From Natrinema versiforme (GTDB taxonomy: Archaea; Halobacteriota; Halobacteria; Halobacteriales; Natrialbaceae), in the NCBI RefSeq assembly GCF_005576615.1, contig NZ_CP040331.1:310001-374000 (forward strand): a DNA stretch of 64,000 bases, written 5' to 3'. This document shows, piece by piece, positions 17,452 to 26,012 of the stretch (its first letter is position 1; every line of letters begins with the position of its first letter). The position numbers and the translations under genes are program-made. Under the pieces are notes generated by a model, which was given only the letters and a program-made list of their open reading frames with translations, was not told the DNA's origin and did no database searches.

Positions 17452-17740
17452 GTGCGACGAAAACTGACGGCGGTGACGATCCCGCCACTGACACCGCGGA
17501 GGAAACGATCACGATTGACGAGACCGTCGACGGCGCCGCAGTCGAGTTCCCGATCGCCGAACGGCTCGGCGTGTCGACGATGTCTCGAAGGCCGCCTTGG
17601 AACTCGAGCGTTGGAAGATCGTCTCGAAAGGTCGGGCCAACGATGGGATGATGGTCGATCTCAATGTCGACGGGATCGAAGGGGTCTGCCAGGCCGCAAC
17701 GGAGCGCGAGAAGACCGAGCAACTGATGGTAGACCTTTGA
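17448..17740 (+). pseudogene. Frameshifted small plasmid protein
   Basis: The N-terminal frame (MSATKTDGGDDPATDT ... EFPIAERLGV) is good coding sequence until about 17568; from there the coherent sequence (VSKAALELERWKIVSKGRAN ... LMVDL) continues in another frame to the TGA at 17738. One net frameshift near the GTCGAC at 17568-17573 therefore splits a protein of about 96 residues. Either a real mutation or a base-call error. Function unknown; a small acidic DNA-associated protein is possible. Confidence 0.5.
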
Positions 17741-17889
17741 CTCCTACTAGCTCGCTTTGTTCTCGAGAAGGAAGGTGGTTCAATCGGGATATACTACGAT
17801 CTAGCCAAATCACACTACTGTAGAACTTCTGAGACTGCTTCGCCAAAGGCCGGTCTGAACTCAGTTCGGTCGAGGTACGAAAACGAGAA

Positions 17890-18138
17890 TTATTGGGTGG
17901 CGGCAGCGAGCAGCCCTAGCCCGATGATGACTCCGAGTCCGACACCTGCACCTGTAGCCGCAGCACGGCGGACCTCTGGATCTTTATGGATCTCTTCAGC
18001 AAGTGCGCTACCCACTTGCTTTCCAGCTTCTTGACCAAACTCCTGAATAAGGAGATTGATCGGGTCAGCGGTTTCGCTGTTCGTTTGAGGGCGATTCTCG
18101 GCCTGAACGGTCGGGACAGTAGTATTGGTATCAGTCAT
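17890..18138 (-). CDS. Small protein with Gly-rich C-terminal membrane helix
   Basis: 82 aa: a polar, disordered start (MTDTNTTVPTVQAENRPQTN), an amphipathic helix, and a C-terminal helix of Gly/Ala/Leu (AGVGLGVIIGLGLLAAA) with a GxxxG-like pattern. Read with the upstream 200-aa gene, 9 bases apart, as an operon. Possibly membrane-anchored partner of that protein. No family name. Confidence 0.55.
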   Translation of the reverse strand: MTDTNTTVPTVQAENRPQTNSETADPINLLIQEFGQEAGKQVGSALAEEIHKDPEVRRAAATGAGVGLGVIIGLGLLAAATQ

Positions 18139-18147
18139 CGTGTGCTG

Positions 18148-18750
18148 TTACATTTCCTCATTGTTTTCGTCCATTCCACCTGCAGAGACGGTGATCTGGC
18201 TGTCAACTGTACTCTCGTCTTCATCGGGTGTGGTGCTACCCCCAGTGTTCGACTCATTACCACTTGAGGTAGCTTTCTGTTTGGTCTCCCGTTTTGCAGT
18301 CGTAGATTCGTCGAATAGCCCACGTGCGATCTCGGCAGCTGGGGTCTCTTGATCGCGAGTTCCCTCGGTTTCAATAACCATCCGGGCCAGTAGCCGATCG
18401 ACCTCATTGATTTCGCCGCCTGTCTTCGACTTCTCGATGAGGTGCTCGACGATTCGGCGGTGTTCTGCCAGCATCCGTTGCTGGCTCAGTTCCTTAATGA
18501 TGCCCACCGCCTCATCTACCATGTTCGCTTCGTCGAGCGCTTCCAGAACACCCACAACAGTCGCGCGTGTCTGTTCGATCTGTTCGCGCTTCTCGACTGT
18601 GACTTCGTCAAGGTCCTCTGGATCAATCTCGACGTTCTCTTTCACGAGTTCGTCCAGGAACTCGTCCCACGAACTCGCACCCCACTCTTTTTTCAGGGGC
18701 TCGAGACGTCCTTTCACGTCGTCTGAAACTCCAATCGTTGTGTCTGACAT
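18148..18750 (-). CDS. Helical plasmid protein with RHH-like N-terminus
   Basis: 200 aa. The first 40 residues (MSDTTIGVSDDVKGRLEPLK then SSWDEFLDEL) have the strand-helix-helix pattern of ribbon-helix-helix DNA binders; the rest is coiled, charged helix to about residue 140 and an acidic, low-complexity tail. The ATG at 18750 is taken rather than the GTG two codons earlier. With the 82-aa membrane protein downstream this might be a segregation or regulation unit; inference only. Confidence 0.55.
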   Translation of the reverse strand: MSDTTIGVSDDVKGRLEPLKKEWGASSWDEFLDELVKENVEIDPEDLDEVTVEKREQIEQTRATVVGVLEALDEANMVDEAVGIIKELSQQRMLAEHRRIVEHLIEKSKTGGEINEVDRLLARMVIETEGTRDQETPAAEIARGLFDESTTAKRETKQKATSSGNESNTGGSTTPDEDESTVDSQITVSAGGMDENNEEM

Positions 18751-18995
18751 CGACACTTATCTATTGTGAGTATGACTACCTCAAACTTCTCGTGTGACCA
18801 TACCATACTCCCAGTATACTCGCATTGGAGCCGAGTAAGTTCGAGTACTGGATAGGGCCAAAGTCGGATCGACAGGTAGGTGTTGACCCGTGTCAACGCA
18901 GTCTTCGACAAGCCAGAAATCGTCCTTGAGGAGATTGATCGACTGTAGCGTGTTTAGTGGGTACGCTTATTAATCCAGAGTATAAGGCGCCAGGT

Positions 18996-19295
18996 ATGAA
19001 CTGCCCATTTTGTGATGAGTTCAACAACCCAGGTGAGGACCGAGTGAAAGATCATATGGTCGACTCGCATCGGAGCGAACTTCCGAGTTTTACCGACTCA
19101 ATGAACTGTCAGCGCGAAGACTGTGGCGGAACTGTTCCTGCTGGTGCCCGTCGGTGCAACCTCAACGATCACGACCACGCGAGATATTTTGCTGGGATAA
19201 AACTGACTGAAGACGATGTCGTGACCCACATTAACGGTAGATCAATCGATAAGATTCGCGAAGATGGGTATATACCCGAGAAGGACGATGACTGA
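18996..19295 (+). CDS. Zinc-finger protein (C2H2-like plus CxxxxC)
   Basis: 99 aa. MNCPFCDEFNNPGED followed by HMVDSH forms a CxxC...HxxxxH finger; a second cluster (CQREDCGGTVPAGARRC) follows. TTATTAAT at 18968-18975 supports the start at 18996. Its end overlaps the next zinc-finger gene by 8 bases. Likely a nucleic-acid-binding plasmid protein. Confidence 0.6.
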   Translation: MNCPFCDEFNNPGEDRVKDHMVDSHRSELPSFTDSMNCQREDCGGTVPAGARRCNLNDHDHARYFAGIKLTEDDVVTHINGRSIDKIREDGYIPEKDDD

Positions 19296-19494
19296 CGGCA
19301 AATCCACCGATGTCCGAACCTATCCGTGCCCATCCCCCGACGACTGTCCGTTCACTGCTGGCGGTGCAGCGGAACTCCTCGAGCACGTCAACAGCGAGCA
19401 CGCCGGCGAGTACCAGCGCGATGATTGGCCAGACACGCCAGCTGGTCGGGCAGCTCGAGGGGCCGGCGACGAGGACGATGTCGACGACCAATAG
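19288..19494 (+). CDS. C2H2-type zinc-finger protein, 68 aa
   Basis: Starts MTDGKSTDVRTYPCPSPDDC; CPSPDDCPF then 12 residues then HVNSEH make a single finger, followed by GEYQRDDWPDT and an acidic tail. A close relative lies at 53461 on the other strand. The ATG overlaps the previous stop by 8 bases; an in-frame codon at 19264 would add a non-homologous extension. Confidence 0.65.
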   Translation: MTDGKSTDVRTYPCPSPDDCPFTAGGAAELLEHVNSEHAGEYQRDDWPDTPAGRAARGAGDEDDVDDQ

Positions 19495-19507
19495 GAGGAT
19501 AGTTTCG

Positions 19508-19816
19508 ATGGCTGACGAGGACGCCGGCCACGAACTCGCTGGTCGCGAAGAAACACTCGAGCGCCTTGAGGCCGCAGCCCGCGAGCGGTGGGGCGACGAG
19601 TGGGCGATCCGGGCGACGCACTTCGCGGACGGCACTACGCAGGCCTACGCCTTCCACTCGCGTGGCGTCGTCGACGACGATCGCGACGAGAAGACTCTCG
19701 AGCAAGAGCGGCTGTATACCGACGGCGACAGCGCGGTCTTCCAGCGCGTTCACATCCAGCGCGAGGGCGTCGTCGACGTGCTCGAGGAACGCGAATTCGA
19801 ACGCGATCACGACTGA
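19508..19816 (+). CDS. Hypothetical acidic protein, 102 aa
   Basis: MADEDAGHELAGREETLERL starts a helix, then beta-rich segment (WAIRATHFADGTTQAYAFHS) typical of a small alpha/beta domain, ending in basic-acidic repeats. 13 bases after the zinc-finger gene, same operon. No family recognised. Confidence 0.55.
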   Translation: MADEDAGHELAGREETLERLEAAARERWGDEWAIRATHFADGTTQAYAFHSRGVVDDDRDEKTLEQERLYTDGDSAVFQRVHIQREGVVDVLEEREFERDHD

Positions 19817-19872
19817 TTTTCTGGGTTCGTTCTGCTACGGCGGCTTAAGCGTGATCGTGGATAATGTATAGT

Positions 19873-20139
19873 ATGCCGAGAACGATCCCACAAGGCCCGT
19901 CGAAATTGGCGAATAGCCGGGTGCGGTTTTCGACCAAGGTTGCGCTAGCGACTATCCCGATGTTTATATCCGCGTGGCATCTGATCGCCGGAATCGCATC
20001 CGCCATTCTGTTGCTTTACGTGTCGCAAAAGGCCAAGAGCGAATACGAGGTCGCGAACGAGAGGCGAATTAAGTATGAGGCGAAAACCGAACTTCATCAA
20101 GAACGTCGAGAAGCCGATCGCCAAGACCCGCTGAGGTGA
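19873..20139 (+). CDS. Small membrane protein with one helix
   Basis: 88 aa from ATG 19873 (ATG 19864 is an alternative). One hydrophobic helix (MFISAWHLIAGIASAILLLY) is followed by a long basic/acidic coiled tail (KAKSEYEVANERRIKYEAKT). CTTAAG at 19843-19848 may be its promoter. Unknown function. Confidence 0.5.
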   Translation: MPRTIPQGPSKLANSRVRFSTKVALATIPMFISAWHLIAGIASAILLLYVSQKAKSEYEVANERRIKYEAKTELHQERREADRQDPLR

Positions 20140-20146
20140 AGTCGAA

Positions 20147-20404
20147 TTGAATTCGTATACGTACTTTATCACTGACTATTCCAGCGCGCCGGTCGGGTCA
20201 TGCGACCGTTCGGCCGCTCTCGAGCGTACGCGAGATAGATTCTCGAGTGCTGTTTCTCACCACACCTGTGGCTGTGAAGTCATCTACAGCGTCGCGTACT
20301 ACAAGAACGTCACCGACGATGTCCTGGGCGACGAGATTCTCGTCGAGTTCGACGACTACTTCTTCCGCATCTTAAGAGATTCCGGTACTAACGTTCAAAT
20401 GTGA
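20147..20404 (+). CDS. Doubtful ORF, 85 aa
   Basis: Contains a plausible protein-like middle (HHTCGCEVIYSVAYYKNVTD) but no promoter, RBS or known family. It lies 7 bases after the preceding gene. It may be the remnant of a longer gene. Kept because codon use is haloarchaeal and the strand matches its neighbours. Confidence 0.3.
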   Translation: MNSYTYFITDYSSAPVGSCDRSAALERTRDRFSSAVSHHTCGCEVIYSVAYYKNVTDDVLGDEILVEFDDYFFRILRDSGTNVQM

Positions 20405-20424
20405 TCCCGAGGCCAACGGCAGTG

Positions 20425-20616
20425 ATGCCTCTGGACGATCGTCGCGAAGACCTCCTGGTCGCCGTCGCACTGACCGAGTTCAGCGTTCACTACGAAGACG
20501 CCGATCCCGAACTCTCGCGAGCAGCGTGGCAGCTCGCAGCGAGCCGCCTCGTCGATCACGACCTCGAACCGCTCGAGGCCGTCGACGCACTCGAAATTGG
20601 GAAGAAGATATCTTAG
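20425..20616 (+). CDS. Repeated ~60-aa protein, copy A
   Basis: 63 aa: MPLDDRREDLLVAVALTEFS then VHYEDADPELSRAAWQLAAS and a conserved EAVDALEIG end. Same family as 47107 (copy B), 52782 (copy C), 54786 (copy D), pseudogene 51935 (copy E) and tail fragment 21056 (copy F). Predicted all-helical, acidic, Trp once. The sequence GAGGCCAACGGCAGTGATG before the start is a weaker version of the palindrome seen before copies C-E. Function unknown. It ends 4 bases into the convergent gene. Confidence 0.75.
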   Translation: MPLDDRREDLLVAVALTEFSVHYEDADPELSRAAWQLAASRLVDHDLEPLEAVDALEIGKKIS

Positions 20617-20969
20617 TGGCGGATCGATTCCAACTGGAAGTCAGAACTGCGGTAGTCCATCGACAGTTCAAGTGCCTCGTCGATCACTTCTTTCAGATCT
20701 GCTTTCGCATCTTCTGGAATCGTTTCATCATCTTCCATCGTTTCCCACGTCGACATTCGCGAGAGGACTTCCGCTGCTTCTCCTGCCAACCGATCAATCT
20801 CGTCCTTTACAGTTGGATGATGGCCTGCTCCCATCTGGAGGTAGGTGAGCGCCTCGGTCGTATCTCGAGCTGCGTAGAGATAGTCTGCGTTTCGGTCAAG
20901 ATCGCCGTCCTCGAAGTCTTCTTTTCTGTTCGCCAAGTTTCGCTGTGCGGTTGAAGTCCAAGACCCCAT
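20613..20969 (-). CDS. Helical plasmid protein, 118 aa
   Basis: MGSWTSTAQRNLANRKEDFE starts a run of amphipathic helices rich in Asp/Glu. TATATAAC (20996-21003, minus strand) lies 27-34 bases upstream, so a leaderless start at 20969 is well supported. It overlaps the end of repeat copy A on the other strand by 4 bases. No family recognised. Confidence 0.55.
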   Translation of the reverse strand: MGSWTSTAQRNLANRKEDFEDGDLDRNADYLYAARDTTEALTYLQMGAGHHPTVKDEIDRLAGEAAEVLSRMSTWETMEDDETIPEDAKADLKEVIDEALELSMDYRSSDFQLESIRH

Positions 20970-21055
20970 ATCAAACTCCTTTTGTTTGTGTTGTGTTATA
21001 TACTTTCTCCTGATTTGATTGGACAGTAGAAAACGAAGACGATTGTCGAGTCACC

Positions 21056-21210
21056 GATGCCGTCGACACACTCGAGATTGGATAGCTTTCGCTTGACGTC
21101 TGATTGCCTCGAGAAGACCTCAAAAGGTCGCTGGATGGGCACAAGGGGGGGATGACCGCTGGGCGGATATTGGACATGGTTGGGATGGGACGTTGGATTG
21201 TGTCGCGTAG
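21056..21210 (+). repeat. Repeat copy F: tail of ~60-aa gene plus shared downstream DNA
   Basis: The frame GATGCCGTCGACACACTCGA...TAG (21056-21085) encodes DAVDTLEIG and a stop, the end of the repeated gene; nothing of the rest remains. The next 125 bases match, with a few gaps and substitutions, the reverse complement of 52651-52780 behind copy C, including GCCTCGAGAAG, GGATGGGCACA and GACATGGTTGGG. So gene tail and downstream DNA moved together. Confidence 0.75.
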
Positions 21211-21395
21211 AGAACTGAACGAGTGGATTGCATCAATCGTCGAGGACACCCTTCCCTCCACGGTGACCGTTGTATTGGAAAGAGCACTCACTCAAATACA
21301 ATAGTTGATATCTATAGATGAATATACCATATACTTAAATTACTAATAATGCCACCCAGTAGTAACTATTATGTAGCACCAATAAGGAGTATTCA

Positions 21396-21701
21396 GTGCT
21401 GACATTAGGGCACGAAATAATGTTGTGCAAGACTGCTCACACACGAATTCCGATCATATCCGTCAACGCGGTGTTCCCCAGGTGGGGTTGCAGTACCACT
21501 GCCTCCAGGTCCGTTCGAGACGTATTGACTACACGATTGACCAGTTGTGAGAGCACCCCGCAGGACTGGGACGCATTGGTTGCCGATGTGAGTCGTGATA
21601 CAACGTACGACCTCGAGGGCCTGATTGCATCGCTATCCAACGATGAGGACCACCAGCCACAGCCTGACGCACTCCACCCAGATATTGCCACACATGAGTA
21701 A
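21396..21701 (+). CDS. Doubtful first ORF of secretion operon, 101 aa
   Basis: GTG start at 21396 (or ATG 21420), overlapping the pilin-like gene by 8 bases. Sequence is not obviously domain-like; the second half (STPQDWDALVADVSRDTTYD) looks protein-like and acidic. The AT-rich DNA before it (21301-21380, with TACTTAAATTA) could carry the operon promoter. Kept at low confidence. Confidence 0.35.
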   Translation: MLTLGHEIMLCKTAHTRIPIISVNAVFPRWGCSTTASRSVRDVLTTRLTSCESTPQDWDALVADVSRDTTYDLEGLIASLSNDEDHQPQPDALHPDIATHE

Positions 21702-22161
21702 TAGTCCCGCACCCGATTCCGTTGAACAATCTGCCAAACGCCCTGATGAGCAATCCATGTTTTCGGGTCAGTTCCGAACTCTGTCCTCCCGAGTGTCACC
21801 AAAGATACTCCCGGTCGCCATGTGGATGGCATTCCTCGTCATTATGACTGGCTCAGCGGCTGCCCAGTCGGATGTCGGTGATGTCTACTGTGGAACTGGC
21901 GTCGAAACAGGAATCACCATCGTCTTTGGAGCAATTGCCGGGCTTGGACTCCCTGCAACGGGTTTCTACGTCTGTCGAGCGGGGCTCTCGTACATGCGCG
22001 CGGGCGGCAATCCCGAGAAAAAGAACACCGCCAAAGAGCGACTGGTGATGTCGGGTGTTGGATTTGGCATCATCGTCCTTGCGCTCATCTCGCCCGAGCT
22101 CATCGATAATGTTGGAAGTCAGATGGGATTCGAGTTCTCGAGTTGTGTGCAGCCATTCTGA
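21694..22161 (+). CDS. VirB2/TrbC-like pilin candidate
   Basis: 155 aa. A 50-residue polar leader is followed by a signal-like helix (ILPVAMWMAFLVIMTGSAAA then Q), then two helices (GITIVFGAIAGLGLPATGFY and VMSGVGFGIIVLALISPELI) separated by a short, positively charged loop (AGGNPEKKNTAKER). This signal plus two-helix layout is that of VirB2/TrbC pilins. Two Cys in the mature part may form a disulfide. It opens the operon that also codes VirB6-, VirB4- and VirD4-like proteins, which supports the assignment. Sequence identity to known pilins cannot be tested here. Confidence 0.6.
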   Translation: MSNSPAPDSVEQSAKRPDEQSMFSGQFRTLSSRVSPKILPVAMWMAFLVIMTGSAAAQSDVGDVYCGTGVETGITIVFGAIAGLGLPATGFYVCRAGLSYMRAGGNPEKKNTAKERLVMSGVGFGIIVLALISPELIDNVGSQMGFEFSSCVQPF

Positions 22162-22172
22162 TCCATTCACAG

Positions 22173-23936
22173 ATGGCCCCGGCCCGTTCGATGCTCGTCG
22201 TGGTCGCCCTCCTCGGCACGAGTAGTCTCTTGGGTGGCCTTGCGAGCACCACAGCTCTCGCAGCAGATTCACACTCGAGTACAGCAGTCACTGCAGGTGG
22301 ACCTGATCACGGCGTCAACGAGTCGCGATTCTATTTACTGTGGTCAGAAGATACAGACCAGGAAAATCTCTCGAGCGACGATTTTGCTGCGAACGCGTCA
22401 TCGTCTGCGGAATTCACACAGCGCCTTTCGAGGTCAACGGACTACCTGTTCGACGATCCAATCGAGGATGTCGAGCAGTGGAATCGCGGCGATTTCGGTG
22501 AGTATACCGCTGGTGATGCAGCGACTTCAGTTCATCCGGAGTCGGCTGACCTCGAGGATGGCCGGTACATCAAAGACGCACACGCCAGCATCTTCGCTGT
22601 TCAACCGTCGACGGTCCTCCAGTCAGGTACCGAGTCAACCACATACATCGCGCCGGAGGGAGAGGTACTTGCGACAGCTGATTATCGAGTTGAGGTTCCA
22701 GACGATCGTGAGAGCGGCCCAGTGCGTGAGGAGTGGTCCCTCGAGGAAGCGGAACTCGATGGGGTGGATCTCCAGGCCGCTGGTCAGCAACTCGATTCCA
22801 ACATCAGCCACCGGTCAACCCTCGAGTATAGCGGCCTGTCAGGCGACCCAACGCTGACAGTTGCGGTAGATATCTCTGCTCAACTCCGACACGAACGGCG
22901 GACGTGTGATGAGTATAATGAGAGTGCGGACTCCTGTGATGGCTCGTGGGAGACAGAGCTCACTCATCCGTCCGACCAACTCACAGTAACTGACTCGCGC
23001 AACACTACTGTCAACCAAATCGACACTGCCACTGGAACCCAAACGACGTTCGAAACCGATGACGAACAGACGGGCGCTGTCGTTCACCCAAGTACCATCT
23101 GGTCAGTGATTGAGATTGACGATGGAACACGAGTTCGCGGGAACTGGCGCTTCTATTCCGCTGGCGACGCCGGCTGGCAAACGATGGTCTCACGGACAGA
23201 GACCGGGACGACTCGAGCAAATTCCACAGTGCGTCCGGCACAGCTCTACGCGGTCCCCATGCAGGCAGAACCGGATGTCTCGAGCGGCGCGACGGAGACG
23301 GTCGAACCACCGCTCGAGATTGAAGACGCCTGGGGGAGTGAACATGCTGGGCCGTCCCTTGCTGAGGCAATCGACGTTACTCCTGTCGATCAGTACGTAA
23401 ACTCATCGTCCGTGGCGCTGCAGTCGGAATCGATTACAGCCGATTCGTTTGACACGGTCACCGTTCACGGCATTGTTCGCGGCCAGTCACAAACAGTCTC
23501 GCTCGCGGACGACGGCATCGTTCGCGAAACCAATCTCAATCTGACCGTGCTCGAGGACGATTACTCAGGAGTGGTCGTCGAAGCAACAGTGACGGAAAAC
23601 GCAACTGGAGAGCCAGTGACGACTGGGCGTGTGGAAGTCGGCAACCAGTCGGCTCCCCTCAACGCCAGTGGCATGGCTCGACTCCACCTCGAGGAGCGGC
23701 CATCGCTCCTGGTTGAGGGAACGTACGTTGCCGAGGATTGGTGGCGTACGGAGACGATGTACGCTACTGCAGAGGATCGAGCAAAGGCTCCGCCGAAGTA
23801 CCCACAGTTTGCTCAACTGGTCCAGTTAGCGCTCGTAACGCTACTCTGGTTCCTGCCAGTTGCCTTGGCCGTCTACGGGTTTGACTACCTGACTGACGGC
23901 GCATTCCTTGGACTCACAGATACCGATGACAGATAA
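22173..23936 (+). CDS. Large secreted, membrane-anchored protein of the secretion operon
   Basis: 587 aa. Signal-like N-terminus MAPARSMLVVVALLGTSSLL ending AALA-ADS; a ~490-residue acidic, beta-rich, Asn-Xaa-Ser/Thr-rich exterior with a CDEYNESADSC disulfide pair; a C-terminal helix (LVQLALVTLLWFLPVALAVY) then a short cytoplasmic tail. Such a layout suits an adhesin or pore-adjacent pilus component. The ATG 22173 is taken because the signal begins there. It overlaps the next gene by 11 bases. No known domain. Confidence 0.65.
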   Translation: MAPARSMLVVVALLGTSSLLGGLASTTALAADSHSSTAVTAGGPDHGVNESRFYLLWSEDTDQENLSSDDFAANASSSAEFTQRLSRSTDYLFDDPIEDVEQWNRGDFGEYTAGDAATSVHPESADLEDGRYIKDAHASIFAVQPSTVLQSGTESTTYIAPEGEVLATADYRVEVPDDRESGPVREEWSLEEAELDGVDLQAAGQQLDSNISHRSTLEYSGLSGDPTLTVAVDISAQLRHERRTCDEYNESADSCDGSWETELTHPSDQLTVTDSRNTTVNQIDTATGTQTTFETDDEQTGAVVHPSTIWSVIEIDDGTRVRGNWRFYSAGDAGWQTMVSRTETGTTRANSTVRPAQLYAVPMQAEPDVSSGATETVEPPLEIEDAWGSEHAGPSLAEAIDVTPVDQYVNSSSVALQSESITADSFDTVTVHGIVRGQSQTVSLADDGIVRETNLNLTVLEDDYSGVVVEATVTENATGEPVTTGRVEVGNQSAPLNASGMARLHLEERPSLLVEGTYVAEDWWRTETMYATAEDRAKAPPKYPQFAQLVQLALVTLLWFLPVALAVYGFDYLTDGAFLGLTDTDDR

Positions 23937-24798
23937 CAATCCAACTCACGAGAGTCGTATCGCTCGCCGATCAATGCTTGCTAGCATCGGACTGAGTACC
24001 GCCGCACTTGCTGGCTGTACGTCGGACTCCTCCACGAATCCGTCGAACAACAGTACAGCGGATGGAACCGGACTCAGCACTGAAGATAGCGATGTCTTCG
24101 CGAACGTCGAGATGAACGGGAAGAATCTCGAGGTCGAAGTGACTGGGGAGAGTTCGACTGCGTTCATCAACCTCGTCGATCCGAATGGCGAGTTATTCGA
24201 CCAAGCCCGTCTCGAGGAAGATGACACTGAAGCCTCGTTCGAGATCCTCGGCAGGTATGAAGACGACCTTCCGACTGGCGAGTACGAACTCATCGCCCTC
24301 GAGAGTCTCGAGAGCGATGATCCAATCGACTCGACGACGATTTCGCTCGATGCAGAGTGCAGAATCACCGACGTGCTCTGGGCGGCAGAGAATCCAGATA
24401 TGGACTGGGACAAGAACTCACCAGTCTGGGATGAGTATGCGGCAGTTGTCATAGAGAACAAGGGAACGATTCCATCCTTACTCACCGAACTCAAGTGGGA
24501 CGGTGCCCCAGTTGCTCGACTCCAATCGAAGGATGCACAATCATACTACCACGAGGTCCGTTTACCACCGGGAGAGACAACCGTCTATTCTGCGGATTCG
24601 GTGTATGGTACCGAAGGAGCTGTGCATTCGCTCAACTGTGGGGAACTCGGTACAGAACCGATGACCGTGACGGCCATTACTCAGGTTGGTCCTGATCCGT
24701 CGTATACCCAGCAAATCGAGTACAGTGATGAGTCGTGTGAGCTCGCTATTGTTGAGAGTGGCCCCGGTGAATCAACGGCTGCTGGAGGTGAGAACTAA
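23926..24798 (+). CDS. Tat-exported lipoprotein
   Basis: 290 aa. RIARRSMLASIGLSTAALAG then C is a twin-Arg signal with lipobox LAGC; the mature part begins with a Ser/Asn/Thr-rich spacer, then beta-rich domains with an FSIE-like repeat and paired Cys. It is likely folded before export and anchored outside the cell membrane. It starts 11 bases before the previous stop and abuts the VirB6-like gene, so it probably belongs to the same machine. Confidence 0.75.
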   Translation: MTDNNPTHESRIARRSMLASIGLSTAALAGCTSDSSTNPSNNSTADGTGLSTEDSDVFANVEMNGKNLEVEVTGESSTAFINLVDPNGELFDQARLEEDDTEASFEILGRYEDDLPTGEYELIALESLESDDPIDSTTISLDAECRITDVLWAAENPDMDWDKNSPVWDEYAAVVIENKGTIPSLLTELKWDGAPVARLQSKDAQSYYHEVRLPPGETTVYSADSVYGTEGAVHSLNCGELGTEPMTVTAITQVGPDPSYTQQIEYSDESCELAIVESGPGESTAAGGEN

Positions 24799-26007
24799 AT
24801 GCCATGGCTGCAGGACCAAGTAGAGAATGGGATCAAGAACATTCTTCAAGACTTCACTGACGCGCTTCTTGGTCTTGTGAACAATATTTATGAGTCACTC
24901 TTGGGACCAATTGTCGGTGTTCCAACCCCTGAATCAGATTCCGGATACATGGTAGTCAATACACCGGATAATGCGCCATGGGATAGCCTGTATCAGGATG
25001 TGTATTTAGCATATATTATGCCGTTAGCGATCATGCTGATTGTGATCGCGTTCGCGTTTATTGGACTTCGCGCAGGCTCGATGAGTTCGTATCGTCGAAA
25101 ACGCCTCATGAGGCGGTTAGGACTCGTGTTTATGGGAACGTTCGTCTGGTTTCCGTTGGTTTCGATTCCGCTTCAATTCGTTGACGCAGTTGGGATGACT
25201 ATCGCTCCTGTTGATGACATGTCTGCAGGACTTGATGGACTCATCCAGTCCTCGCTTGGCGGGATGTTTACGGTTCTGGCAATGGTCGTCATATCGAACT
25301 TTTTCTTAGTAGTTGCTGGATTTGTCGTGGCCCTCCGGTGGATTGCAATTTGTGTATTGACACCGGTAATGCCGCTATTGGGTGTCCTTTGGGCACTGGA
25401 TGTCTGGCCGTTCAGTCCCGCCGCAAATATGGCGCGGCAAGCTGCTGGAATCTATCCAGGATTGGTGCTTGCAGGGATACCGCCGGCGATCCTTTTTCGA
25501 CTCGGATGGGAAGTTGGAGGTCTCGAGTCCTCTGTGAAGGGTCTGTTTTCGTTGTTCATCGGATTGACCCTGATTCCTGCCGCGATCATCGCGATGATCA
25601 TGACCGTCTACTGGAGCAGCCCTGCTGTCCGGACGATCGCCCAGAAGAGTGTTACTGCCACGAATCCGGCATCGGCTGCTGCTGGGGCCAGCAAAGCAAA
25701 AGCTGCCTCTGGAAGTGCTGTGCGTGGTGCTCGAAATGTCCACCGGGGGTACGCAAACGGAAAGTACGGTCCTGTGACCAAAAGCGGCCAGACGAAACTC
25801 GAGAACAGCAACTCGAAAGCGTACAAGCTGGGTCAATCAGCGAACTCGACGAAAGCCCATGCGCGCCGGTACAATAACCTCCGAAAATCGGAGTCGGGCC
25901 GGATGCGCGACAAAGCCAAAGATGACGCCAAACAGGTCACACGGAAAACGTCGACCAAAGCCAAGCAAGGACTCAGAAACACCAAAGAAAAGGTCTCGAG
26001 GTGGTGA
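24799..26007 (+). CDS. VirB6/TrbL-like polytopic membrane protein
   Basis: 402 aa. About six hydrophobic segments between residues 70 and 275, including LRWIAICVLTPVMPLLGVLW, followed by a ~120-residue basic, Lys/Arg/Ala/Ser-rich tail that is probably cytoplasmic. The multi-helix core and long charged tail, next to VirB4, match the inner-membrane channel protein of type IV secretion systems. Starts at the base after the previous stop. Family assignment rests on topology and neighbours. Confidence 0.6.
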   Translation: MPWLQDQVENGIKNILQDFTDALLGLVNNIYESLLGPIVGVPTPESDSGYMVVNTPDNAPWDSLYQDVYLAYIMPLAIMLIVIAFAFIGLRAGSMSSYRRKRLMRRLGLVFMGTFVWFPLVSIPLQFVDAVGMTIAPVDDMSAGLDGLIQSSLGGMFTVLAMVVISNFFLVVAGFVVALRWIAICVLTPVMPLLGVLWALDVWPFSPAANMARQAAGIYPGLVLAGIPPAILFRLGWEVGGLESSVKGLFSLFIGLTLIPAAIIAMIMTVYWSSPAVRTIAQKSVTATNPASAAAGASKAKAASGSAVRGARNVHRGYANGKYGPVTKSGQTKLENSNSKAYKLGQSANSTKAHARRYNNLRKSESGRMRDKAKDDAKQVTRKTSTKAKQGLRNTKEKVSRW

Positions 26008-26012
26008 TTCAG

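Noticed and set aside
18888-18948. Short protein-like tail (VNAVFDKPEIVLEEIDRL)
   Set aside because: Only about 20 codons with a stop just before; may be a relic but cannot be assigned.
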